Shown here: positions 19,933 through 32,089 of the stretch, piece by piece
Layout of the letters: each line of letters begins with the position of its first letter
Numbering within the stretch: position 1 is the stretch's first letter
Assembly: GCA_024036415.1 (NCBI GenBank)
Contig: JAMWET010003618.1
Span: 744,001 to 808,000, forward strand
Length of the DNA: 64,000 nt
Reading direction: 5' to 3'
From: Prochilodus magdalenae
Taxonomy: Eukaryota > Chordata > Actinopteri > Characiformes > Prochilodontidae
Position numbers and translations under genes: made by a program
The notes under the pieces: model-generated
The model's database searches: none
Seen by the model: the letters and a program-made list of their open reading frames with translations, nothing else
What the model was told of the DNA's origin: nothing

Positions 19933-22165
19933 TTTGAATGTTGTGTTCACGCTTCTCCGTCTTCTTTTGTGCTATTGCCGTTTGGCAGGGCGTTAGTAGA
20001 GTATGGTGCATTACTGCCACCTAGCGAGCTAGAGAGTGAAGTCATTTCTATTTGTACAGATACAGCACATGACCGACCAAGGTCTCAGTAATGTAGAAAC
20101 AGACTGCACTTGATAATAAAAAAACACATATTGAAAACACACACACACATACATACATATAGATGTTTACCTGAATACTAGCTGCTATTCCTACTACCTG
20201 GGCTGGACACTACTTCACATCTACTGTTTTCCACCACATACTTAATTGCACACTAGCTACCTCAACATACTGTACTTCTTAATTTGTACACGTAACACTA
20301 AGCTGTATTTAACTGTACTGCATATGCTGACTGCTGTTTGCACCTCAGTCCTAATATTCTAACATACTGATGCACAGTTACTGCCCTTGCACATCTGTTT
20401 ATGAACATATTGTATTGTGTCTGATTTGTCTTTGCACTTTTATTATTAAAATATGTACTTGTTTAATTACTGCACTAGAGAAGTAGCCTGACAGTGTTTC
20501 ATTATGGTCTACAAACTTGTATTTATATAATGACAATAAACTTGAATTTAATTGAACTAGACTGAATATACATTTACACACACTATCACAACAAGAAAAT
20601 CCAGTCAATCTGTAAGTTTCTTTATTAAGCCAGTTATAATAATTCAAAATGATATTACTTTTCCCAGTTTCCTTAAGATGTAGGGATCAGAGTAGTGGTT
20701 TGGCTGAGGATCTGATGAAATGTCTGTTTAAGAATAAAGAATTTAGCATGTATAGTGAAGCAGTTAGCAACATATTCTAATTAATACATTCATATTCTAT
20801 TCATTTTCTCACATTTCTAATCATGTTTTTAAAAAAGTGTCATCTTAAAGTTGATATTTGTTACCTTAACTTTTTTTTTACATGATTAGAAATGTGAGCA
20901 AATTACTTAATTATACTTTACTTCACAGTTCAGTTCTATCCTTAATGCCACCCAAAACTAATGACTGCATCATTCTACTATTTTCAAAAATTCATTTTAG
21001 CAAGATGAGTGAATAATCAGGAATATATAACTAGGGCATTATAACAGTGAAGTCATGCACAGTCAAAGGATTTGTAGATTTGTCAAATATAGACAGAATT
21101 TTGTTAATGGTTCATAAAAAACATTTTGGAAATAGTTATTCCAGAATAATTGTATAAAAGCACCACCAATTTTGTTAAAAAGATGATTAGGAAGTAGAAT
21201 ATCGCATATTATTTGGGTTTGTGAGACACAGAACTAGAGAACTTGTCTAATTTGTAAAACAATAAAACTGTCTTTAAATTCTCTCTCTGTCTGTCTGCTG
21301 CCGTTTGTCCCTCCACCATTAAACATGACAAAAGTCAATAAACAGCTGGACAGCTGGGTTTGAAATAACGTATTTCATGACTCAAGTATAAAATGTGTAG
21401 GCTATGCGTTATGCATGTATGCTCTTTGTAGCTCATCATGGGAGCAACCTGAACAATACTTGGAAAGCAACTAAAAGTCAGCAGTGCCAGTATTTAAGTG
21501 GTTGCCAGGAATGCGCCATGTTGATGCTAATTGCAGCATATAATATATAACACTGTTCTGTTATATGTGTTACCAGCTATAGTTTTAGCATTGCAGCTTA
21601 TCAGGTTATTTTTTAGCAAAACTGACAGACAGTTTGTTAGGTTTTATGTTGAATGGCTTTCAAAAAATAATGGTACCTACAGTCTTTGTGTGAAATTAGA
21701 AATCAGGGATGACTATTTTATTAAGGACCTGTGTGCTCACAGGTTCAAAAGGTTGAATATCAATGTAAATGCATAGTACCACTCAAATGAGTCAAGCAGT
21801 TGTCATGGCCACAGACACAGCCCCTCCAGGAAGACTCTAATTACACATCAGCAAATGATCCTGTTATAATCTTTTTAAAGTGTTCATTAGAAGAAAATAC
21901 TTGGAAAATACAATGTTGTTTTCTGAACTCTCAGAGATCCCCAGTTGTAGCATGAATATACATTTAGCATATATTTAAACCGCAAGTATGCATTTAATTC
22001 TACCATCAACTCACTTAATATAATTAACATAAAGCCACCCCCAGCCACTGGATGGCACCTGTTTGGTAAGAGGTTTGGAAATACAAATATTGCACAGTTT
22101 ATTCTTTATTTGTTTGTTTAGATTTATTCTTATGGTGGAGTTTTCTAATAAATAAATGCTTACTG
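19933..22165. other. Upstream flank of lage3, no gene recognised
   Basis: The first 100 bases beyond the lage3 start are moderately GC-rich (cgcttctccgtcttcttttg) and probably hold its promoter. No TATA box is evident. Beyond about 20.1 kb the sequence is AT-rich with a small (CA)n tract near 20140. No coding sequence is supported. Confidence 0.4.
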
Positions 22166-22166
22166 G

Positions 22167-22167
<1 letters not shown>

Positions 22168-22238
<71 letters not shown>
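22168..22238. repeat. (TA)n microsatellite
   Basis: Pure TA dinucleotide repeat of about 70 bases. Apparent Tyr-Ile frames on both strands are artefacts of this repeat. Confidence 0.95.
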
Positions 22239-22253
<15 letters not shown>

Positions 22254-23060
22254 GCTACACAGGTCGAGGAAGCTCGTGCTTCCCTTGTTTGTTGAGCCGT
22301 GTTACTGCGGGACTTGCTGCTTAGACAGTGTCGAGGGGTTCTGCCGGAAAATGGGTGTTCCTCCCCCCGTTGATTTACCACGCTGCTACCTGTTAGCCGT
22401 AGCCTGAAACTTGGAACATCGCTTATAAAACTGCTGATGTACGTCAATATGAGTACGGTTGGCTGGAAGGTGCATGTTGGCGTGCCTGACAACGGGTGGG
22501 TTTTAGCAAACCGCGTCATACGGTTAGGCACGAAAATTGGGTTTTACTATTGACACTGGAAGCAGTGTAATTGGAGCAAGTCCCACATGTTGGTAATGCA
22601 AGCTTGAAGGTGCTTGGGAGTGTCACCACTGGAAGGGCCTAGGTGGCGCTGAGCAGAGTCTCCCCAGTCCTCTGCTGTTTTGCCTATGGTTATTTCGCTT
22701 GATGGTTAAATCAACGATGTTATTATTAGTTTAGTTATTTTGATTTATTATTTCATTATTTGTGATTACAGTCCTGTGTTGATTTATTTATTTCCTTTGT
22801 TTTTTACTTTATTGATTTAACCCCTCAATTGAGCTTGTCTTGGCCTCATGTGAACCCTGCCCCTTTTTATTAAGGATACTGGCTGTAGTGTGTATGTTGC
22901 GAAACTCCCCAGGTGGCGTAGTCGAGCTTATACACTAACAAAGGTCACATTTGCAGGCTTTCTTGTGCATCATGTTTAAAAGACTCTTACTTCTGGGACA
23001 ACAGCCATGCAGACTAATTTGATACAGTGTGCGGTGTATGGTCTGAGCACTGACAGGCTG
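22239..23060. other. Unique-looking intergenic DNA, moderately GC-rich at its start
   Basis: 22240-22550 is noticeably richer in G+C and CpG than its surroundings. I could not assign it to a family or find a supported reading frame. The rest is AT-rich. Confidence 0.35.
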
Positions 23061-23062
23061 AC

Positions 23063-23505
23063 CCCCTATTTATAAAAGAGAACCTCTGGACACTGAGCAT
23101 GTGCACGCAACATCTTTGTTCGACCATAGCGAGGCCTGTTCTGAGTGGAACCTGTCCTGTTAAACTGCTGTATGATCTTGGCCACCGTGCAGAAGCTCAG
23201 TTTCAGAGTGTTGGCAGTCTTCTTATAGCCTAGGCTGTCTTTATGTAGAGTAACAATTATTTGTTCTTTGCCATGAGGTGCCATGTTGAACTTCCAGTCA
23301 CCAGTATTGGAGTGTAAGAGCGAGAACACCAAATTTAACACACCTGCTCCCCATTCACACCTGAGACCTTGTGACACTAACGAGTCACATGACACCGGGG
23401 AGCGAAACTGGCTAACTGGGCATTTTCCACTTAGAAGTCTACTCACTTTCATTGCCAGTAGTTTAGACATTATTGACTGTGTGAAGTTATTTTGAGGGTA
23501 CTGTT
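23063..23505 (-). mobile_element. Truncated Tc1-like transposon, 5' third only
   Basis: On the - strand an inverted-repeat-like end (cagtaccctcaaaataac, near 23505) leads into a coding piece. The coding piece starts MAPHGKEQIIVTLHKDSLGY and continues with KIIQQFNRTGSTQNRPRYGR, the paired helix-turn-helix DNA-binding region and GRPR-like linker of a Tc1 transposase. Coding stops near 23066 and no catalytic domain follows, so the copy is broken. Its end lies only 14 bases from the start of the intact element at 23519. Confidence 0.8.
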
Positions 23506-23518
23506 AAAAGAAACTGTA

Positions 23519-25086
23519 CAGTCATGGCCAAAAGTTTTGAGAATGACACAAATATTATATTTTCACATGATCTGCTGCCCTCTGGTTTTTATGTGTGTTT
23601 GTCAGATGTTTTTATCACATACAGAAATATAATTGCAATCATATTATGAGTAACAAAAGCTTTTATTGACAGTTAGAATGAGTTAATGCAAGCAAGTCAA
23701 TATTTGCAGTGTTGACCCTTCCTCCTCAGGACCTCTGCAATTCTCCCTGGCATGCTCTCAATCAACTTCTGGACCAAATCCTGACTGATAGCAGTCCATT
23801 CTTGCACAATTAATGCTTGCATTTTGTCAGAATTTGTAGGTTTTTGTTTGTCCACCCGTCTCTTGATGATTGACCACAAGTTCTCAATGGGATTAAGATC
23901 TGGGGAGTTTCCAGGCCATGGGCCCAAAATCTCTATGTTTTGTTCCCTAAGCCATTTAGTTATCGCCTTTGCTTTATGGCAAGGTGCTACATCATGCTGG
24001 AAAAGGCATTGTTGATCACCAAACTGCTCTTGGACGGTTGGGAGAAGTTGCTCTCGGAGGACATTCTGGTACCATTCTTTATTCATGGCTGTGTTTTTAG
24101 GCAAGACTGTGAGAGAGCCGATTCCCTTGGCTGAGAAGCAACCCCACACATGAATGGTTTCAGGATGCTTTACAGTTGGCATGAGACAAGACTGGTGGTA
24201 GCGCTCACCTCGTCTTCTCCGAACAAGCTGTTTTCCAGATGTCCCAAACAATCGGAAAGGGGATTCATCAGAGAAAATGACTTTACCCCAGTCCTCAGCA
24301 GTCCACTCCCTGTACCTTTTGCAGAATATCAGTCTGTCCCTGATGTTTTTTCTGGAGAGAAGTGGCTTCTTTGCTGCCCTCCTTGAGACCAGGCCTTGCT
24401 CCAAGAGTCTCCGCCTCACAGTGTGTGCAGATGCACTCACACCTGCCTGCTGCCATTCCTGAGCAAGCTCTGCACTGCTGGTAGCCCGATCCCGCAGCTG
24501 AAACACTTTTAAGAGATGGTCCTGGCGCTTGCTGGTCTTTCTTGGGCGCCCTGGAGCCTTTTTGGCAACAACGTAACCTCTCTCCTTGAAGTTCTTGATG
24601 ATGCGATAGATTGTTGACTGAGGTGCAATCTTTCTAGCTGCGATACTCTTCCCTGTTAGGCCATTTTTGTGCAGTGCAATGATGACTGCACATGTTTCTT
24701 TAGAGATAACCATGGTTAACAGAAGAGAAACAATGATGCCAAGCACCAGCCTCCTTTTAAAGTGTCCAGTGGTGTCATTCTTACTTAATCATGACAGACT
24801 GATCTCCAGCCCTGTCCTCATCAACACCCACACCTGTGTTAATGGAGCAATCACTGAAACGATGTTAGCTGGTCCTTTTAAGGCAGGGCTGCAATGAAGT
24901 TGAAATGTGTTTTGGGGGATAAAGTTCATTTTCTAGGCAAATATTGACTTTGCAATTAATTGCTGTTAAGCTGATCACTCTTTATAACATTCTGGAGTAT
25001 ATGCAAATTGCCATTATAAAAACTGAAGCAGTAGACTTTGTAAAAAATAATATTTGTGTCATTCTCAAAACTTTTGGCCATGACTG
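23519..25086 (-). mobile_element. Apparently intact Tc1-like DD35E transposon (Traveler-like)
   Basis: The element has both ends and is flanked by TA on each side (23517-23518 and 25087-25088). Left end: cagtcatggccaaaagtttt. Right end: its reverse complement, aaaacttttggccatgactg. The inverted match continues inward (gagaatgacacaaatatta). The 1568 bp unit encodes one uninterrupted transposase. Perfect ends plus an open reading frame point to a recent insertion. The DD35E spacing and size fit the vertebrate family described as Traveler; that name is from memory. Confidence 0.93.
23697..24713 (-). CDS. Tc1/mariner-superfamily transposase, DD35E
   Basis: An uninterrupted 338-residue transposase, counted from the methionine at 24713. 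That ATG has a good context (accATGG) and is preferred to the ATG 11 codons upstream. The N-terminus (MVISKETCAVIIALHKNGLT) and GRPRKTSKRQ form the two helix-turn-helix modules with an AT-hook-like GRPR between them. The catalytic triad is visible: Asp in VIFSDESPFRLFG, Asp in LFQHDVAPCHKAK and Glu in SPDLNPIENLW. By direct count 35 residues separate the second Asp from the Glu; classic Tc1 has 34 (as in the copy at 1.4-2.3 kb). The enzyme would bind the inverted repeats and integrate at TA. No inactivating change is visible. Confidence 0.95.
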   Translation of the reverse strand: MVISKETCAVIIALHKNGLTGKSIAARKIAPQSTIYRIIKNFKERGYVVAKKAPGRPRKTSKRQDHLLKVFQLRDRATSSAELAQEWQQAGVSASAHTVRRRLLEQGLVSRRAAKKPLLSRKNIRDRLIFCKRYREWTAEDWGKVIFSDESPFRLFGTSGKQLVRRRRGERYHQSCLMPTVKHPETIHVWGCFSAKGIGSLTVLPKNTAMNKEWYQNVLREQLLPTVQEQFGDQQCLFQHDVAPCHKAKAITKWLREQNIEILGPWPGNSPDLNPIENLWSIIKRRVDKQKPTNSDKMQALIVQEWTAISQDLVQKLIESMPGRIAEVLRRKGQHCKY

Positions 25087-25187
25087 TACTTTACATTGTA
25101 TCAAAGTGTCATATCTTCAGTGTGGTCCCATTAAAAGATCTCATAAAATATTTACACAAATGTGAGGGTGTACTCAATTTTGTGAAA

Positions 25188-25189
<2 letters not shown>

Positions 25190-25239
<50 letters not shown>
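25190..25239. repeat. (TA)n microsatellite
   Basis: Pure TA repeat of about 50 bases, 100 bases beyond the right end of the DD35E transposon. Confidence 0.95.
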
Positions 25240-25242
<3 letters not shown>

Positions 25243-28120
25243 TAAATAAAATAATGATTTTGTGGCAGTACATCAGGAAAACACTTTTTTCCAATAAATC
25301 ATGTCCTTCTGGCCCACACTGCTGATAAAGATGTAGAATTGTATTAGCAGGAGTGTATTTGTATTGGTGAGGAAGATTAGGAGTAAGAGTGTAGTGTGTT
25401 AAAGAAGATAAAGAGCAGGGGTGCAGCATGTCACTGCAGGGAGAGTAGAATAATTGTGTTGTACTGATTTGATGAGCTAGATGAGCTAGGTTTGCTAGTC
25501 TGGGTGAGTATGATTAATATCAATTGTTAAAATATTAGCTTGAATTAGATTGTGACGATAGTTTTAAATAAATACTCCATACGATTTTTGGCTCAGTATG
25601 CCCGCTTTAACTGATCTTTATCCATTATCTATACCTTTATCTGTACTTTTTCCACCTCTTTTATTTTTAGTCTGTACTAATTAGCCTTTTCCAATACCAT
25701 TCCACCAACCTTCAGGAAACAGTGTGAACAAAGGCAGTAAAACGCAAATAGCAGTCCCATTTCCTCCAGTGGTAAGCTCTTTGATCACTATCAGTGTAAT
25801 TAAACCTGTAGAGGAAAATGTGTGGAAAGGTCCTAGAGGTAATCGTATGCATGGTCAGAGTGGGACCAACTCACCTTAAACTCCAACCATATTTCCCATA
25901 CTAAAGAAAGATCTCTTGGTACAAAGGTGCAACATTTAAAAAAAATCTTTGCATTTTTATCTTCTTTTTTGTACTTTTATTGGTTATTTATTTTTTGTTA
26001 TTTTAGAGGGTAAGACACAAGGGAGGCAATGATTCTGCGGCAAGACATGCTTTTTATTAAACAGGCAGCCAAAAAGGCAAATACATAATGCTGAACGCAG
26101 GGGAGGCCATCAACAACCACACACCTCATGCTGCTGGTGATGTTTAAATAACCAACAATAACATGAATAAAATACACTGACCCGATGACCCAACACAGCC
26201 TGAACAAATTTCCTTGGCTAGGTGAGGGCATGCTGCTGCCCCTGCATCACATAATTAACCATACACTTCACCCTGACAGTGGCCAACCCCTAACATAAAA
26301 CACCCACATAATGGCCTCATATCCCAACACAGAATAACATGAAAAACATGTACTCATGACTTAAATTAACAGTTAACACCACTAAACAACAGGATTAGTC
26401 CCTTTGTCCCTAATCAGTTTCTCTTTGTTTTAGGTTTAGTTTGGTTAGGTTTTAGATTTTGTGATCTTTAGTTGTTCTGTTTATTATTTTGACATTTGCC
26501 CGTCCCTAAAGTCAGCTTGCCTTTGAACATTTAATAAAAACATACCTGCAGTTTTCTGGTTTTCAGTGTTGTCTGGTGTTTGTTGGTAGACCTATGCTCC
26601 AAAGTGGCCTAGTATTGGTTTTTAAATGTAAAATATGATACAGATTTTAAACTATTCATATCATACTTCAATTTATAGCATGGCTATGGGTTTGACACAA
26701 CCAGTTACACTGTCGCATTTCCACTGTGAATATGAAAAGAAGCATAAGAATAATTTAATAACTGTAAGAGTTGTTTGGTTGTGTCTAATAATTATTTGAT
26801 TGTAACACCTAAATGCTGAATTCTATAGATTTTATTTAAGTTATTGGTGATATTACTGTTATTATTATAATAATGGTAATAGTAGCTGCATATGTTGTTG
26901 AAGAATTGTTGAATTTTAGCTGTTTAATGTAACATGCTCTGATCTAGAAACATTCATTTGCATATGGCAACCATATTGTTCAATAAGCTCAAAACCCTAC
27001 AGTGTCGCCCCCTTTTAGGCAGATCCTGAGTAATAATGCACCCTAGAGTACATCCATGTGTAACAATCCAAAGTGTTTCTTAGAGCAGATTTTGCAGTGT
27101 AGGTTCCCCCAGTCTTGCAATTACATGTACATTATGTTTTTAAAATTCTGTATATTTTTTTGTGGTGTATTTACTAATAATGGCCATTAAAATTTGAATT
27201 ATGAATTGTGTTTGAATTAGTTATCAAATGTCAACTTGACTGCAGTCAAATCTGACTGTAATTTAAAAAACTATTTGCTAATTTGTCTGACAGTCTTCCT
27301 TTTTAAGGAGTTATTTGTTTTTACTCATTACATTACATGTTTAGCTTATTGCATAAAACCATAATATAATTTTCTATCATTTATGGTCAGTCCCCTTCAT
27401 GTTGTGATTTCCTGTTTATTTTAAACATCATGCTTGACTGTGTGCGCTTGACTGACTGCTGTGGTCCAGTGTCAAATATGTGATAATTTACTTCAGGAAT
27501 TGTTTTTATTAGTGAAAAAGGTAAGACCTATAATGTACCTACAGCACCATTTAATGTGGGTGGACAAATGACAAATAAGAAAGCTGACTTTAGTCTCTGA
27601 GAGATTTCTTCAAATGGGAAAATTAAGGCCATATGCATAGGGCAGTACAGCACTGTCCCCGGACACAAATGAAGTGAAGAAGAGAGACAGAACACATCAC
27701 TTACGCTCAGGGTGCTGGATTGTTGTGCTAATTTTTTTTTTAGCCCTAATATAGTTTTTTCTTTGCAGTAATCCACAGAGAAGACATTTATCTAACGATC
27801 CTAAAGCTGTTAGATACTATTTTGTTGATTTTAGCAGGTTGGTGTTATGAGTCATGTGCATTGACACTCAAGTTTAATACCAGTTTTACCCCCTCAAATA
27901 AAGGAAAACAGCAAGCAATCTTAATAAATTAACCTGCTGGTAATTAAAAAAACAAAAGACACTGATTTACTGGATAAAGAGACCTGCCCCCTCAGTTTTA
28001 ACACCCCACTTAGTCACTTCATCCTGGACGGAACCTGGAAGTCTTGTGCCTAGATCCCTAATAGGAAGAATAATCCTAACAATTCCAAGAGAGTCCCTAG
28101 ACATTAAGTGCTTGGATACC

Positions 28121-28153
<33 letters not shown>
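28121..28153. repeat. (TAA)n microsatellite
   Basis: About eleven TAA units in the stc1 upstream region. Confidence 0.95.
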
Positions 28154-28158
<5 letters not shown>

Positions 28159-28543
28159 TTAGTGCTGCAGAAAGCCACATTAGTGCATCTGTGTTATTTG
28201 TATGATTCTGTGCTGGACTGTGGGGTACTTTGTATGGTTGCATGCAGAGAGATCTGTGTGCTATCACAGCAGTTTGCGCTGGCAAACACTGCAGTTCAGT
28301 TTCTACTGTTGTACATAATCTACTGCATTACGTTTCCTAAAATTGATGCCACAATATTATTATAGAATCATTGTTTCATATAATAACATAAATCACTGTT
28401 TAATTAAGTGACTGTTAAGTGAATGTTTTACTGTTTCTATGTAACCCATGTTCTAGATCTCATAAAAGCCTTTTTATAATGTAAACATTGCAACTAGGCC
28501 CAGTCACATCTGCAAAGCCTTCGATTCTTTACAATCTATAATA

Positions 28544-28546
28544 TCG

Positions 28547-28578
<32 letters not shown>
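28544..28578. repeat. (ATC)n microsatellite
   Basis: About eleven ATC/TCA units followed by a short (CTC)n run. Confidence 0.95.
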
Positions 28579-28580
<2 letters not shown>

Positions 28581-29341
28581 CCTCCTCATCACAGTCATAT
28601 TCTGGACTTCTAACTTAATGAGTTTAATATCTCAATACATCTATGTGGCTTTTATATCTCTATATATTTATTGACTATTATAATGCAACATTAACAAGGA
28701 AGACACAAAATTGGGACTCTAATGCTTGGTGGCTAGCTAGAGGATTATTATGCTAGGGAACATGGGTAGGGGGTTAGGAAAACCTGTCAGTTTTCCGCTG
28801 ATGGTAAACATTAACAAACACCAGTAAACATGCCTATATGACACATGCCAACACAGGTGAATGGGTTAACACACTGTTTTTACTGTTAACACATTACTTG
28901 TTACATGACAAAGTAACAGCAATACCGTAACATAACTCAGTTATCCTAACTCCGCGCACTAATTAACGTTTAATCACATTATCAAAATAAAAGGTGTTGC
29001 TGTACTGTTAATGCATATGGCATGAATGCCTTGTGTGTTACATGACATTACATAAACTAGTAATAGTATAATTTTCACTATCAGGTAATATGTGGCAACA
29101 CATTGTTAAGCTTATTTCTTAATTTAATTCAATATATTTTAAAGTCCATGCATAACTTTGGCAACTAACATTTCTAAACGGTGGGGGTGGTGATAGTCAG
29201 CATAAGCCATGAATATTTATGAAGGCATGGAAAGTTTTAGGATCCACGCAGGCATCACTTGGCTCAGAGATATTGGCCTCTGATTGGACAAGGGCCCAAA
29301 TCACGGGATTTATGACCCGTTACCCTAAAACGGGCAAGTTG

Positions 29342-29349
29342 TATAAATA
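29342..29349 (+). promoter_or_regulatory. TATA box of stc1
   Basis: TATAAATA about 95 bases upstream of the stc1 signal-peptide ATG. A reverse CCAAT motif (attgg, about 29283-29287) lies about 60 bases further upstream. Transcription would be expected to start near 29370-29375. This is at or beyond the upstream in-frame ATG at 29373 and supports the start at 29436. Confidence 0.7.
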
Positions 29350-29435
29350 GACGTTTTCAACCCACCCCAAACATGAAGAGGGTTGTCTCAGGGTTGTATC
29401 AGAGAACAGGGAACATTTCTGTCACAGCTTCAAAA

Positions 29436-32049
29436 ATGCTTCTTAAATGTGGATTTCTTGTGTTCTTTTTTCTGGCTGTGTCTGCCTTCGACACAGACAG
29501 CCATGAACCTGCAGTGAGACGAGCTCGGTTTTCAGTCAATGGTCAATGTAAGTTTCCTATCTAGGTGCAAAACCATGTTGCATAGATTGTTTAGAAAGTA
29601 TTTCCATATTTAAAGTGTATTTTGTATTTTAAGATTTTAACATTTTGTTTAGCTATTTTTATTTAATTATTTATATTTTTGCCATTTTCTTTTTCCTGGT
29701 AGCTGAAGTGACCCGCTGTCTGACCAGTGCTCTGCAAGTGGGCTGTACAGCATTTGCCTGCCTGGAAAATTCTACTTGTGATACTGATGGTATGCATGAC
29801 CTGTGCAACATCTTCCTCAACACTGCGGCAGTCTTGAACACAGAGGTAATGAATTTTAAGGATACAAATTATTCAATATGCTATGATGAAATCAGGCTTA
29901 TTGGGCTACAATATTTACTTGCATGAAAGAAGTCCAAACCCATAAAAAGGTATTTGAATCTCATTCAGGGCAAGACCTTTGTCAAGGAAAGCATTAAGTG
30001 CATTGCCAAAGGCATAACCTCCAAGGTTTATCAGACCATCCGACGCTGTGCCACCTTCCAAACGATGATTACTGAGGTGCAAGAGGAATGCTACAGCAAG
30101 CTGGGCATCTGTGAAGTGGCCCGCTCCAACCCTGATGCCATTGGAGAAGTTGTCCAGGTGCCCAGATATTTTCCAAACAGGTAATCCAGTTCTCCCAGTA
30201 TCTCTTGGCACTGACACGTGTTAAGTTTTAGCCTAGACTTTTGTCTAATACGTAGAGATCAAAATCCTATTAAATAATAGCAAAGATAAATCAAGACTTC
30301 TACACATAATAACTGAATTAAATAACATATGCAATATAGCATCAAAAATTATCTATCTATAACATTTTTAAATGTTAAGGTGTGCATTATGCATTGGCTT
30401 TGCTGTTTGTTTGGCAGTTTAGTTCCTAACCACAGATGTTCCGTCAACACCATTTTTTGTAACCCACCTGATGGGATAGATGTAATGTTTTTCTAACTAC
30501 CTTTGAATTAGTTGCATTAGGCACACTTAATTCACTAGGCACACCACAGGACAGAGCTGGGATATATGATATAATGCATTATGTAGTCCGGTGTAAATTC
30601 GTCTGGGGAGAAACCTTGTGAGGGTACAGTCTACACATACAGATGTAAAATATATAACTATGTAAACAAAACACACCCACTTAATAAAGAATGTGTAATT
30701 TATATATAAATAAATAATGCATATTTGGTATAGAGCAGGGTTGTTTAATCTTTGATCAAGCTCAGTACCGCCCCTCAAACTCAGCATCACATCAACACCA
30801 AAGAAATAAGTAGAAGCGCTAGTGTAGTGTTGCATATACACAGCTACGCTGTATATAGACACCTATTTTAGTCACCTATGAGATGATGGTTTTACGACAT
30901 ACCCATCTACAGGGGGGAATGTTTATGCTTGATATTGAATTGACCATAATCACAGTAAGCAATGATTTTACATTCATTTAGGGATGAGTCTCATCACCAG
31001 CATACACCTTAATGTGCTACAGTGTTTTTTTGGTTACTAGTTGGCTAGTAATGTTCTATAATGTGATAATAGTATTTAAAACACTTTTTATAAATTCATA
31101 GTGCCGTACTGTCAGGAATGCCTTTGTTTTTGTTTAACCTACGTGTATTTTAGAAAGTACACTTTATTGCTAAAAATATTCACTCACCCATACAAATCAT
31201 TAAAAGAATGAAAGAATGGATCACTCTCGGGAGCTCAGTGAAATCCAGTGTGGAGCCATGATAAGATGCTGCCTGTCCAGTACAGTCGTGAAATTTCCTC
31301 ACTACTAAATATTCCACAGTCAACTGTCAGTGGTATTATAACAAGTTGAAGTGATTGGCAATGGTAGCAACCCAGCCACAAAGTGGTAGGCCACGTAAAA
31401 TAACAGAGGGGTGTCAGCGGATGCTAAAGTGCATAGTGCACAGAGGTTGCCAACTTTTAGCAAAGTCAATCGCAAGAGACCACTAAACTTAATGTGGCCT
31501 TCAGATTAGCTCAAGAATAGTGCAGAGAGCTTCATGGAATGGGTTTCCATGGCGAAGCAGCTTACATCCAAGCCTTACAGCACTAAGCGCAATGCAAAGT
31601 GTCGACTCTAGAGCAGCAGAGACGTGTTCTTGGGAGTGACAAATCACGCTTCTCCATCTAGCAATCCAATAGACATGTCTGGGTTTGGCAGTTGCCAGGA
31701 AGAACCTGACTGGCCTATACCTGACCTCAACCCACGTGAACATGTTTGGGATGAATTAGAGTGAAGACTGCGAGCCAGGCCTTCTCGTCCAACATCAGTC
31801 TCTGACCTCACAAATGTGGTTCTGGAAGAATGGTCAAAAATTCCCATAAACACATTCCTAAACCTTGTGGAAAGCCTTGCTCGAGGAGTTGAAGCTGTTA
31901 TAGCTGCAAAAGGTCAGCCAACATCATATTAAAACACTATGGATTAAGAATAGGATGCCACTCAAGTTCATATGTATTTAAAGGCAGACAAGCGAATACT
32001 TTTGGCAAAATAGTGTATATCTTGCAGAGGGACACAACATGACAATGAC

Positions 32050-32089
<40 letters not shown>

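Larger units (their letters stand above)
25240..29280. other. Long AT-rich intergenic region upstream of stc1
   Basis: No gene or complete transposon recognised on either strand. It includes simple repeats: (TAA)n at about 28121-28153 and (ATC)n at about 28544-28578. A patch near 26000-26340 could be an old interspersed repeat, but I cannot assign it. Confidence 0.45.

Noticed and set aside
22156..22531. 123-residue - strand and 83-residue + strand frames
   Set aside because: Both depend on translating the (TA)n microsatellite, and the rest matches no family I know.
24714..24746. Longer start for the DD35E transposase
   Set aside because: The extra 11 residues are hydrophobic and not typical of Tc1 N-termini. 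The ATG at 24713 has a stronger context and begins directly at the first helix-turn-helix.
29373..29435. Upstream in-frame ATG giving a 21-residue extension of stanniocalcin
   Set aside because: It lies only about 24-31 bases downstream of the TATA box, so it would be at or before the transcription start. The ATG at 29436 directly gives a standard signal peptide.
31501..31853. Two - strand ORFs in stc1 intron 3
   Set aside because: They are antisense to the decayed transposase of the Tc1/mariner remnant.
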